From: Aselliscus stoliczkanus
Taxonomy: Eukaryota > Chordata > Mammalia > Chiroptera > Hipposideridae
Assembly (NCBI GenBank): GCA_033961575.1
Contig: CM066738.1
Coordinates: forward strand, 68,743,478-68,807,477
Reading direction: 5' to 3'
DNA length: 64,000 nucleotides
Part shown: positions 28,801 to 40,800 of the stretch, one piece after another
Numbering within the stretch: the stretch's first letter is position 1
Layout: every line of letters starts with the position of its first letter
Program-made: the position numbers and the translations under genes
Notes under the pieces: generated by a model
Told to the model about the DNA's origin: nothing
The model's database searches: none
The model's input: only the letters and a program-made list of their open reading frames with translations

Positions 28801-31800
28801 ATAAAGTTTGATGAAACCCCATATGTTCATTTTTTCTTTTATTTCCCTTGCCCGAGGGGATATATCAGTAAAAATATTACTGAGGGTAATGTCTGCAAAT
28901 TTATTCGCTATGTTTACTTCTATGAGTTTTATGGTTTCAGATCATACATTTAAGTCTTCAATCCATTTTGAGTTTGTTCTCCTATAAGTAGATCTGTATA
29001 AGTAGGTAGTCCATTTTCATTTTTTTGCACGTGTCAGACCAATTTTCCAGCACCATTTATTATAATAGACTATCTTTACTCCAATGTAAATTCTTGCTTC
29101 CATTGTCATAGATTAAATGACTGTATATGGATGGGTTTATTCTTGAGCTATCTATTCTGTTCCATTGATCTATGTGTCTGTTTTTATGCCAATATCATAC
29201 TGTTTTGATTACTATAGCCTTGTAGTATGATTTAATGTTAGGTAATGTGATACCTCCCACTTTGTTATTTCTCAAGATTGCCTTGGCTATTCAGGGTCTT
29301 TTATGGTTCCACAAAAATTTTAGGATTATATGTTCTATGTCTGAGAAAAATGGGTTTGGTAGTTTGATAGGAATTGCATTGAATCGATATATTGCCTTAG
29401 GTAGTATTGACATTTTAACTATATTAATTCTTCCTATCCATGAACATGGTATGTATTTCCATTCATTTGTATCTTCTTTGATTTCTCTCTTTAGTGTCCT
29501 ATAATTTTCTGAGTACAGGTCTTTTACTTCTTTAGTTAAATTAATTCCTAGATATTTTATTGCTTTTGAAGCAATTGTAAATGGGATTGATTTCCTGATT
29601 TCTTCTTCTTATAGTTTATTATTGGTGTATACAAATGGAACTGATTTCTGAATATTAATTTTGTATCCTGCTACCTTACTAAATTCATTTATCAGTTCTA
29701 ACAGTTTTATGGTGGAGTCTTTAGCATTCTCTCTATATAGTACCATGTCATCTGTATATACTGAAAATTTTACTTCCTCCTTTCCAATTTGGATGTCTTT
29801 TATTTCATTTTCTTGTCTGATTGCTCTGGCTAGAACTTCCAGAACTATGTTGAATAGAAGTGGTGAAAGTGGGCAGCCTTGTCTTGTTCCTGATCTTAAG
29901 GGGAAAGATTTTAGGCTTTCCCCATTGAGTACAATGTTTGCTGTGGGCTTATCATATATGGCCTTTATTATGTTGAGATATGATCCCACTATTCCCACTT
30001 TGCTAAGAGTTTTTATCATAAATGGCTGCTGGATTTTGTCAAATGCTTTTTCTGCATCTATTGATATGATCATATGATTTTTTTTTCTTTTTTAAGATTT
30101 TATTGGGGAATTGGGGGAGGTGAACAGACAAGGTGGTGTGTTTTTGTTCTTCAGTCTAGTTGAGAACATCGCTTCAGTAGCTCATATTGGTATTATCATT
30201 GCACTCTTCCTGGGTGAGGCAGTCGCTCACTGGCCATTGGACGGCCACTCATGGTGGTTCACAGCAGCTCACGAAAGCGCACCCCAACTGCCAGCCGGCC
30301 GCACTGCAGCCTACACCATTGCCGGTAACTCAGGGCAGCCCAGTTCCAGGTGGAGCTGTTGTTCACCATCTTAGCCATAGAGGGTGCAGTGTCACTGGCC
30401 CGCATGTTGGATCTGAACGGGGCCCTGCTGCTCAGAGCTGGCGTCCCAAGCCAACTCTTAAACACACCACGCGGCCGGCCCAATCATGATTTTTATTTTT
30501 CATTTTGTTAATGTGATGTATTACATTAATTGATTTATGGATATTGAACCAACCTTACATACCAAGAATGAATCCTTTTAATGTGATGCTGAATTCAGTT
30601 TGCTAGTATTTTGTTGAGGATTTTTGCATCTGTGTTCATTAGGGATATTGGCCTGTAGTTTTCTTTTTCTATAATATCTTTGTCTGATTTTGGGATCAGA
30701 GTAATAGTGGCCTCATAAAATGTGCTTGGGAGCCTTCCCTCTTTCTGTGTTTTTTGGAATAGTTTGAGGAGAATAGGTATTAATTCTTTTTTTTTTTTTT
30801 TTTTGAGGGCAGTGTCACTGGCCCTCACATGTGGGACCCGAACCGGGGCTGCTGGCTTCCCAAGCCAGCACTTAACCTCCGTGCCACTCGGCCGGCCCAG
30901 GTATTAATTCTTTATTGAATGTTTTGTAAAATTCACCTGTGAAGCCATCTGGTCCAGGGCTTTTGTTTGTTGGAAAGTTGTTGATTACTGATTCAATTTC
31001 TTTGACAGTAATCAGTCTGTTCAGAGTTTCTGTTTCTTCTTGGTTCAGACTTGGTAGATTGTTTGCTTCTAGAAATGTATCCATTTCTTCCAGATTGTCG
31101 AATTTGTTAGCATATAGTTGCTCATAGTATTTTCTTAAAATTTTCTGTATTTCTGTAGTATCTGTTGTCATTTCTCTTTCATTTCTGATTTTATTAATTT
31201 GGGTCCTCTCTCTCTTTTTCTTGGTGAGTCTGGCTAAGGGTTTTTTCCATTTTGTTTATCTTTTCACAAAAACCAGCTCTTGGTTTCATTCATCTTTTGT
31301 ATTGTGTTGTGTTTTTTTTTTTTTTTTTTTAAAGATTTTATTAGGGGCTTGGGGGAGGGGAACAACGTAGGGGAATCAGGGAAGGGGAACAGACAAGTTG
31401 CTGTCTTTTTGTTCTTCAGTCTAGTTGCGGAGAATGTTGCTTAACTGGCCCATGTTGATATCTTCATTGCGTTCTTCCCAGATGAGGCAGATCCATCGCC
31501 GGCCTCTGGATGTCGCTCACCGCAGCTATTGGCAGCTCACACTGGCTGCCAGCCGCTCACGCTGGCTGCCGGCCACTCACTGTAGCCTATGGCAGCGCAC
31601 TGCAGCAGGGGCTGTAGCCTACACCATCGCCGGGAGCTATTGTTAGCTGTAGAGGGCAGTGTCACTGACCCTCATATGTGGGATCTGAACCGGGGCCGCT
31701 GGCATCCCAAAACCAGCTCTTAACCAATGTGCCACTCGGCTGGCCCTGCTCTGGTCTTTATTGTTTCCTTCCTTGTACTCCCTTTGGGTTTGTTTTGCTG

Positions 31801-34800
31801 TTCTTTTCCCAGTTCTCTTAGGTTTAAAGATAGACTTTTGAGTTGAGATTGTTCTTGTTTCTTTAGATAAGCCTGCATTGCTATGAATTTCCCTCTTAGG
31901 ACTGCTTTCACAACATCCCAGAGCTTTTGGGTTGTTGTGTTTTCATTTTCGTTTGTCTTGAGGTATCATCTGATTTCCTCCTTGATCTCATTTTTGACCC
32001 ACTCACTAGTTAGTAGCATGTTATTCAGCCTCCATGTATTTGTTTCCTTTCCAGGTTTCTTCTTATAATTGATTTCTAGTTTCATGGCATTGTGGTTGGA
32101 GAAGACGCTTCACGTGATTTCAATCTTCTTAAATTTATTGAGACTTGTTTTTTGGCCAAATATGTGGTCTATCATGGAAAATGTTCCATGTGCACTTGAG
32201 AAGAATGTATATTCTGTTGCTTTTGGGTGAAATGCTCTAAAATATTGATTAAATCCATCTGGTCTAAAGTGTCATTTAATGCCACTGTGTCCGTGTTGAT
32301 TTTCTGTCCAGAGGATTTGTCCATTGGTGACAACAAGTGTTGAAGTCCCCTACTAAGATATTGTTACTGTTGACCTCTGTCTTTATGTCTGTCAATATCT
32401 GTTTTATATATTTAGGAGCTCCTGTGTTGGGTGCATAGATGTTTACTAGGGTTATGTCCTCTTGTTGAATCGATCCCTTTATTATTATGTAGTGCCCTTC
32501 TTTGTCTTTTATGGTAGTCTTCATTTTAAAGTCTATTTTGTTTGAGGTAAGTATGGCTACTCCAGCTTTTATCTCATTTCCATTTGCTTGAAATATCTTA
32601 TTCCATGCCTTTAATTTCAGCCTGTGTGTGTCTGTCTTTAGATCTGAAATGAGTCTCTTCAGAACAGCATATACATGGGTCCTGTTTTCTTATCCACTGA
32701 GCCACTGTGTCTTTTGATTGGAGCATATAGCCCTTTCACATTTAAAGTGATTATTGATGGGTACATATTTATTGCCATTTAGTTATTTGTATCTCCTGTC
32801 TTCCTTGGTTAGCGAGTTTTCCCCTTCTGTTTAAAAAAAGCCCTTTTAACATTTCCTGGAATGCTGGCTTGGTGGTATTGTACTCCTTAAGCTTATTCTT
32901 TTCTGAGAAGCTCTTTATCTCTCCTTGAATTTTAAGTGATGCCATTCTGGGTAGAGCAATCTCGGTTGTAGACCTTTATTTTGTATCACTTTGAATATTT
33001 CCTGCCCCTCCCTTGTGGCCTGCAGAGTTTCTGTAGAAAAGTCAGCTGTTACTCTTATAGGAGTTCCTTTGTATGTAACCTGCTGTCTTTCTCTTGCTGC
33101 TTTTAGGATTCTGTCTTTGTCTTTAAGCTTTGCCATTTTAACTATGATGTATCTTGGTGTGGGCTTGTTTGGGTTCAGCTTGTTTGGAACTCTCTGCACT
33201 TCCTGGGCTTGTATGTCGATTTCTTTCACCATGGGAGGGAATTTTTCCGTCATTATTTCTTCAAATACATTCTTGATCCCTTGCTTCGTCTCTTCTCCTT
33301 CTGCTATTCCTATGATACGTTTGTTGTTGCTCTGGATGTTGTCCCACACATCTCTTAAACTATTTTCTTTTTTTTTTTTTTATTCCTTTTTCTTTTTGTT
33401 GTTCTAACTGGGTGATTTCTACTATTTTATCTTCTAAATCGCTGATCCAATCCTCTCTTTCATCTAATCTACTGGTGATTCTTTCGAGTGTGTTCTTCAT
33501 TTCAGTTATGTATTCTTTAGTTCTAACTTGGGGTTTTTTTTTCTGATTTCTCTGTCCTTCTTTATGTCCTAAGTTCCTTAAACATTCTTATCATCAGTGT
33601 TCTAAACTCTGTCTCTGAAAGGTTGGATACATCTGTTTTATTTAGTTCCATATCTAGAGGTTTCTTCTGATCTTTTACTTGGGACATGTTTCTTTGTTTC
33701 TTCATTCTGGCTGTCCCTCTAGTATTGCTTTGATGTATTAGATAGATCACCTATGCCTCTCAGCCATTGCTGGATGCTCTTGTAGTATGTATCCTTTATA
33801 TTCGGATTGCACAGTCACTGTATTCTCCTGTCTCATGTGTTCCAGAGGTGTTGCTGTTGAAGTTGCTCTTTAATTGCTTTGGGCTTGTCAGAGTGTGGGA
33901 TTGACCCTCATACTGGTTAGCTGGGAGAATTAGTCCTGTTCACAGTGTATGAGATGCTGTGTGCAGGCTGACCTCCTCAGAGGAGGCTTGGCCACTGTGG
34001 GCTCTTGTGCCTGTGGAAAATGTCCTTCAAGAGTGCCACTTGTAGGTTCAAACAGGTAGTACTCTCATTTTGTCTAACACTGGCTCTGGGTGTATTGGTT
34101 TTGGTGTCTCTTGGGCGGGAATCCCACTCAGAGCCATTTCAGACCTGCCTGTTACTGGTCTGTAGCTACCTGGTAGGTGCCTCAAGGCTGTACACAGTTG
34201 CCTGTGCTAGTGCTGGACCTGGGGTCATGTGGGGATGGTCTCTGTGTGAACTGAAGCTGGCTGCAATCTATATTGGTTCTAAGGCAGTTTAAGAAAAGCC
34301 CCAGGGGCCGGCCTAGTGGCTCAGTTGGTTAAGCGCTCACTCAAGCGTGTGAGCTCTGAGCAAGCAGGGTTGCTGTTTGGATTCCCTGCCCGAGCTGAGC
34401 AGCTGCTGAGCTGCCAACAGGAGACAGGATAGCTCAGCAAAAAAAAAAAAAAAAAGAAGAAGAAGAAGAAAGAAAGAAAGACCCAGGACCCCTTAGGCCT
34501 GTTGCCACCTGTCAGATGCCTGTAAGGCCCACCTATTGAAAGAGGCTCTTTAGGGGTGTGTGTCTGCCTGTTTGACCCGGTGTTGCGGATGCTTGTGCGA
34601 TGTGGCACTGGCTTGGCAGGATGGAGTTCAAGTGAGTTATGTGACATTATTGGTTGTTTTTAAGATGTTAATGCAGATTCAGGTCTTACACCAATACTTG
34701 GCCTGTGACCCCCTTGTATAGCGTCCCAAGGGCACTACAGCCAGCCTCCACCTTGCACTCACAGATTCACGAAAGCTGTTCCCTAACCTGTGGTGCAGGT

Positions 34801-37800
34801 TAGTGGTCATTGAACACCACAAAGATACCCTAGGGCTCTGCTGACCACCTTCTGTTGTAAAAAACCTTTTCCACAGTTTTCATGGGATGGGTCCAGTCAC
34901 CCTGGCACCCCAATTGCCCCTAGCAATGCAGCTGTAGATGGACAAGGTGGTGTTACAGGGGCATAAATGCTGTGGTCAGTGGTTTCTACAAATTCAGTAT
35001 AGTCTCAGTCCCTGGACCAGTGCTATGTCCATGTCCACTTCATAAAACAAAAGCAAAGCAAGGCAACGCAACACCACCATAAAACAAATAGACTCCCACA
35101 GAAACTCAATAAGCAATGATCAGACAGGAGGAACAAAAATATATAAAAGAGACAAAGGTTTTTGTTTGGGCCAGCTGAATGGCGCGTTGGTTGAGAGCTG
35201 CTTGTGGGATGCCAGCGGCCCCTGTTCGGATCCCACATATGAGGGCCAGTGACGCTGCCCTCTACAGCTAACAACAGCTCCACCTGAAGCTGGGCTGTGC
35301 AAGCCCCGATGATGGAGTGGGTTGCAGCCCCTGCTGCAGTGGGCTGCTAAGGCTACAGTGAGTTGCTCGCAGCCAGCGTGAGCAGCTGGCAGCCAGCGCG
35401 AGCTGCAGGTAGCTGCGGTGAGTGATCATCCAGAGGCCGGCGATGGATCTGCCTCATCCTGGAAGAGCGCAATGACGATACCAACAGTGGGGCAGCGTCC
35501 TCCGCAACTGGACTGAAGAGCAAGAGGACAGCAACTCGTCTGTTCCCCTTCCCCAGTAAAATCTTAAAATAAAAAGAAAAAAGAGACACAAACACAAAAA
35601 CAGGAGAACAAGACAGAAAAACAGTGACCAAAACAATATCCAGATAAACAAGTCTGAGAAATGACAAAAACAAAACAGATAAAAGAAGGAAAAGGAAAAG
35701 ATGAAAGAGAAAGAAAAGAAAAGAATAATAAAGAAAAAAGCGGGGGGAAAAAGGAGGGAAAAAAAAGTGAAAAAAAACAAAAAACCTGATGGGCGGGCCA
35801 AGTGGATCATTGGATAACAGTCGGCTTGGGGGACCTGCCAAGTGGCGTGGTGGTTAAGAGCTGGCTTGGGACGTCAGCAGCCCCAGTTTGATCCCACATA
35901 TGAGGGCCAGTGACACTGCCCTCTAAAAAGAAAAACAAAACAAAGCAAAAAAACCTGAAAAGAAAAAAAAGAAAAAAGATCAAAAAATAAATAAAGGCTC
36001 TCTGCCTGCTTTAATCTGTAGACCCCTTGCTCAGCAATATAAAGTCTCTGGGCGACTCAGCACCAGCTATGTTGAGGGGTAGGGCATAACGTGCTGTTCT
36101 CCGGCCTCCCTGTCAGTGGGCTTCCCACAGTTAGCTGCTGTGTGCTCTGGAACCGTGCCCACCACCAAAAATCCTCACAGGTTGCTGCAGGCTGTCTGCT
36201 GCTGCAAAAAAAAACCCACTGTGGTTGCGGAGGGGGAGGCCAGGCACCAGAGGCTCAGGATGCCCCCGGCAACACAGCTCTAGGTGGCACCACGGGGTGT
36301 GGTCAGTGGCCCCCACCAAGTCAGAGCAGCATGAACTCCTGCACCGGCAACCAGCCCGCACAAATGTGCCAGGAATGCCCCGGCTGGATCACGCAGCCGT
36401 ACAGCTCATGGCCCAAAACTCCCAAGAAAACTCTCAGTTTCAGCCTGTCCCAGTCAGCTGCTCGCAGATCAGGCAGAGCAGCCCGACAGCCAATTGCCAG
36501 TCTGGCAACTCTGCACACGCAAGATTTGGGGACCCAAGGTGGCTCTCGCACTCCTGTGTCTCAAAGAGCAGCCTGTTGGAGCCTAAGCGCGCCCACCAGG
36601 CATTTCCCTGGCTACGCAGCACAGGCAGTGCAGAGAGAGGGGACCCAAAGCAGCATGCGCACACACACACGTACGCCTGCGCCAGTTCCACCAAACCAAT
36701 GTGGTCCCGACCTGACCCTCTATGGGAGGGCCCAACCCTGACAAAATGGCGCCCTCCTGTACACTACTCGTGTACAAGTTCCACACTAGGGGAACAGTGG
36801 TCACAAAACCTCCAGCACCTGCGCCAAAGGCTCTCAGTTCAGTCCTTCCCCACAGACTCCTGGGCCCCGCTCACACAGCTACTTCCTCTGCCGGGTACCA
36901 GGTGAGTGCTCACTGGCTAGCAAGTGCATGCGCCGGCTCCACTGGTCCTCTAGCCACAGTCAGCCTCACCGAGTAAAGAGAATCCTCACTAATTTCTACC
37001 GCCAGCTATCGTGGAACTCCTCTTCCCGGCAAAGTAACTCTGGGCTGGTGAGCTTGGTGTGCGGCCGGAGGGTCTTTCCCCCAACCAGAGAAGCCTCCCC
37101 ACACCTGGGACCTCCCTCACGGGGTTCACCCTCTCTCGTTTCCACCCCACCTACCAGACTCGACGTGGCCTCCTCTTTAAGTCCTTTCTTTAGAGGTTCT
37201 GTTCATCTAGTGTTCAAGGGACTTCCAACGTTGAATGTTGTATAAATCATTTGTAATTTTGGTGTGATCCTGGGAGGCAGTTGGCACAGTGTCTGTCTAT
37301 TCCACCATTTTACTGGAATGACCTCATTTTTTTTTTTTTGGTCTAATTCAACTCTTTATCCCACAACACCTTACACAGTGCTTGTCATATAACATGTTAA
37401 TAAATATTTGTCAAATCAGTAGGAAAAAAAAAAAGAAGTAGGAGGGAATCTTGACCCTAACCTGAAGTTTTCTGCTAGTGACAATGGTCCCAGGTGACTA
37501 AGAGAACCCAAGTTAATGGTGTGAGTCACCAGTGTCAATGTGAAGTTGTCCCTTCCCTAAAACATCAGTGGGTAGTAGCAAGTTGTGTGCCATGAACATT
37601 CTAAACGTTTGGAGTGGGAAGGGCGACCTTCATAAAGAAACCTATTTTGTTAAACAAAAAAAACAAAAAAAGAAAAAAAAGACAAATACCATCAACAATA
37701 GTGTGGTAAAACAATAAGTACTCCTTAATGTATATATACTTTGTATGTCTCAATTTTTTTAAATTGGAGGTTTTATAAGAAGATAAATACTTCATTATCA

Positions 37801-40800
37801 CTCACGATGGATTTCATGGTTATGCCATAAATATATTTTTTTTTATGTTTTAGGTCCTCCTGGCCCTAGGGGTCCAAAAGGTGACAGAGGACAGCAGGGA
37901 CCCCCTGGTCCCACTGGCAACAAGGGACAGAAAGGAGAGAAGGGGGAGCCTGGTCCACCCGGCCCCACTGGTGAGAGGGGCCCAATTGGGCTAGTCGGCC
38001 CCCCTGGAGAACGTGGCAGCAAAGGCTCCAAAGGCTCACAGGGCCCGAAAGGCTCCCGTGGGTCCCCTGGGAAGCCTGGTCCTCAAGGACCCAATGGGGA
38101 CTCAGGCCCACCAGGCCCACCAGGCAAGGATGGACTCCCTGGCCCCCAGGGCCCTCCCGGCTTCCAGGGACTGCAGGGCACTGTGGGGGAGCCTGGGGTG
38201 CCTGGACCACGGGGGCTGCCAGGCTTGCCTGGAGTACCAGGCATGCCGGGCCCTAAGGGCCCCCCCGGACCCCCAGGCCCATCTGGGGTAGCAGTGCCCC
38301 TGGCCCTACAGAACGAGCCAACCACCGCACCTGAGGCCAATGGTAAGTCTGAGCCCTCCCTTCCTTGTACCAGGGCACAGGAGCAGTGCATGTGCTTGTG
38401 CTGGGCCAGCCCCCAGTGTGCAGCCCCAAGCTCCCTTTTCATATTTGGCAATGAAGGCATCCTGTGGGGCAGGTAAAGGGCCCCTGCCACTCACTCTGGC
38501 ACATGTTTCTCTCTACACATGACCAGGTTCCCTAGCACTTGTTTATTTAGCTGAGTAGGGCCCTCAGGGACAAATGTGTTCTCAGACATTTCCTTCATGA
38601 AAGTCCAAGGCTGGCCACCCCTGACCTATCCTGTCCTCACTTTTATGTCCTTCACCTGGGGAGGTCATGCAGGTAGAACTTTCTGTTATGGAACCCCAGA
38701 TTTTATTTCTTTTGGGGGAGGTATCATGGTGAATTCTGGTCCTTCCATGATTAAACCTTTGGTAAATCCCAAAATATTGTGTTTGCAACCAAGCCTATTT
38801 TTCTCTCTCCTAATTCCACTTGATTTCCTTCAGTACAACTTGGATCAGTTTTGCTTTCTGTGTGCCTGGTTTGGTTCTGGGTTCTCCCTTCTAGTTGTCT
38901 ATAGGTTCCATATAATTCCAGACTGACATTGAACATCTGTGCCTGTGCTGCCTTTTGTTGTTGTTTCTGTTATTTCTGTCATTGTAAAGGCTACTCCAGA
39001 TGCAGAGGAACAAAGACCCAGTGCAGATATTTTCCAGATTATGTATTTTTAACTACTGTGTGCTCTGCAGTCCACTTCCCTGTACTTGTCTCAGCTCCCA
39101 GCATATCCGTGAATGTCAGTCATGGGCTCCGTGCATGGGTGCTGGGGATGCTCCTGGCCTGTGAGGGACGGAAGGGCCATAGCTGTGGCCTCTTCAATAT
39201 GGCTGAAGAAAGGCACAGTGCCTTCCATGTTTTGTTTTGTTTTTATTCAGTGTTGTGAATCTTTGCATTTCTAGGCTGCCTGCCTCACTGGAAGAACTTC
39301 ACAGACAAATGCTACTATTTTTCGGTTGAGAAAGAAATTTTTGAGGATGCGAAACTTTTCTGTGAAGATAAGTCTTCACATCTCGTTTTCATAAACACAA
39401 AAGAAGAACAGGTATGTTGCAGCATACTTAGAGTTGGGGAAAACTATAATTTAGGGATAGTTTACATCTGGAAATTGCATGCTTACTGGGGAGTCAAAGA
39501 TACCAAGAATTCATGGTCATATAAACACAGAAGGCTGCATTATGGAGATTTGAGCTTTATCCAGTGACAAGAAGCATTCCTGGCATCGGAATTATGTCCT
39601 CTTGCTTCCACCTGGAAGATATTGCTCTATCAGGCCTACTGATGTGTGGCTCCTCCTGGTGGCTAATGAGAGAGCAGTAATGGAAAGAGAAGCCTGCAAG
39701 TTGGCACCAGGCACCTGCGGGGAGAGACGGCATGAGTACCATAGGGGTAGAGTGGGGTGTAAAGGACCAGACATGTGGCTTCAGCGGAGTGAGGAAGAGC
39801 AGAGAAGGCCATGGGGACAGAGCTCACATGTGATAATGATGGTGACCACTCCCTAGACCTTACTTTTTGCCAGGCACCATATGAGGCATTTTCTTCTTTA
39901 AGCCTCACAACAACCCTACAACCTATGGGTATTATTATACCCATTTTGCAAATAAGAAAAGTGAGGTCCCTCAAGGTTTAAATGATTTGTTCACGGATGG
40001 CAAGAAAATGCAGAGCTGAGACTGAAAGTGAGGTCCTTCTAAGCAACAATGCCAGTGCTCTTTCTTTGGTGCCTCACTGTTCCTATGGCCTCCTTCCTTT
40101 TCCATAAGTATCTCCAGCAAACACAATCCTGAAAACATGCTTCCCATGGAGACTGACTGGGAATGAGCATACACAGTCAGGTGCCTGGACCTTAGAATAT
40201 ACAGAGCTGTGCCCAATCCCAGCTCAGCCACTTGCTATCTTTGTTACAAATGTTGTAAGGCTTACAAATGTTGTTACAAATGTTGTGACACACTGGACAC
40301 GGTGCCTGGCTCAGAGGAGGAGCTCAATAATGCCATGGCTGTCATTATTATTAGAACATAGGAGGGACGGGTGTAGCAGAGGATGGAGCCTGGTGGAATT
40401 CATTAAGTGGTTTGGGTGATTTGGAGGAGGAAGAGCATCACTGAAATATCACTTGCAAGTTTGTAAGAGAAAAAAATGTCCAAGCCCTCAATCAAAACAG
40501 TGCAAAACGAAACAAGTGTAATAAAAAAGGACAGCAAAAACAGTGTACGTGTTTTGACAAACATCCTCTTTGTCCTGTTATTCTAAATGTTGGGGGGAAA
40601 TCCCCCCCAGACATCTGTTCCAAGAAATACTAACGCACCTTTTCTGGTTTATTTTTCAGCAATGGATAAAAAAGCAGATGGTAGGGAGAGATAGCCATTG
40701 GATTGGCCTCACAGACTTGGAGCATGAAAGCGAATGGAAGTGGCTAGATGGGACGTTTCCAGAGTATAAGTGAGTACTCAGAAACTTCCAGATGGTTGGT

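Larger units (their letters stand above)
28194..32524 (-). pseudogene. L1 no. 2 ORF2 remnant
   Basis: Minus-strand blocks: endonuclease piece (32524-32276, with ILVGDFNT), reverse transcriptase (31171-30872, 30828-30595 and 30073-29609, with [14 protein letters not shown] and YTDDMVL, where the second residue of the usual YVDDM is Thr), and the C-terminal block (28638-28194). Four SINEs and one 36-bp duplication interrupt it. Confidence 0.88.
27404..37313 (-). mobile_element. L1 element no. 2, full-length, antisense, split by SINEs
   Basis: On the plus strand it begins with an (ATT)n tail at 27404-27450, then the 3' UTR, ORF2 remnant (about 28000-32524), ORF1 remnant (32915-33750) and a long 5' UTR ending at about 37313 (…CCACCATTTTAC). 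Seven SINE insertions interrupt it: 28052-28170, 30078-30481, 30790-30898, 31311-31746, 34305-34483, 35168-35580 and 35791-35990. The ORFs contain stops and frameshifts. I could not find matching target duplications at the two ends. Confidence 0.92.
33752..37313 (-). promoter_or_regulatory. L1 no. 2 5' UTR, long form
   Basis: The distal part (36000-37313) aligns with the 5' UTR of L1 no. 1, including the AAAATGGCGCCC motif near 36742-36753. Between ORF1 and that part lies about 1.5 kb (excluding SINEs), 33752-36000, that is absent from L1 no. 1. It has only one copy of the 111-bp unit. Confidence 0.75.
16200..37853. other. COLEC12 long intron (21.7 kb) before the collagen exon
   Basis: Contents are listed separately. 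No extra exon candidate of note was seen. The stretches 18200-19480, 20500-21000, 22800-23440, 23800-24900, 25050-25800 and 26450-27400 hold nothing I can identify beyond faint old-repeat texture. Confidence 0.7.

Noticed and set aside
27404..37313. Target duplication for L1 no. 2
   Set aside because: I compared the sequence before the ATT tail with that after the 5' end (37313 onward) and found no convincing match.
37854..38291. Short regularly spaced repeats that might suggest a CRISPR-like or minisatellite array
   Set aside because: The periodicity is nine bases, from Gly-X-Y codons of a real exon.
37843..38494. Several long open frames on both strands across 37843-38494, including Gly/Pro-rich minus-strand frames
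   Set aside because: They are mirror frames of the Gly-X-Y codon pattern in the collagen exon of COLEC12; no independent splice or start signals support them.
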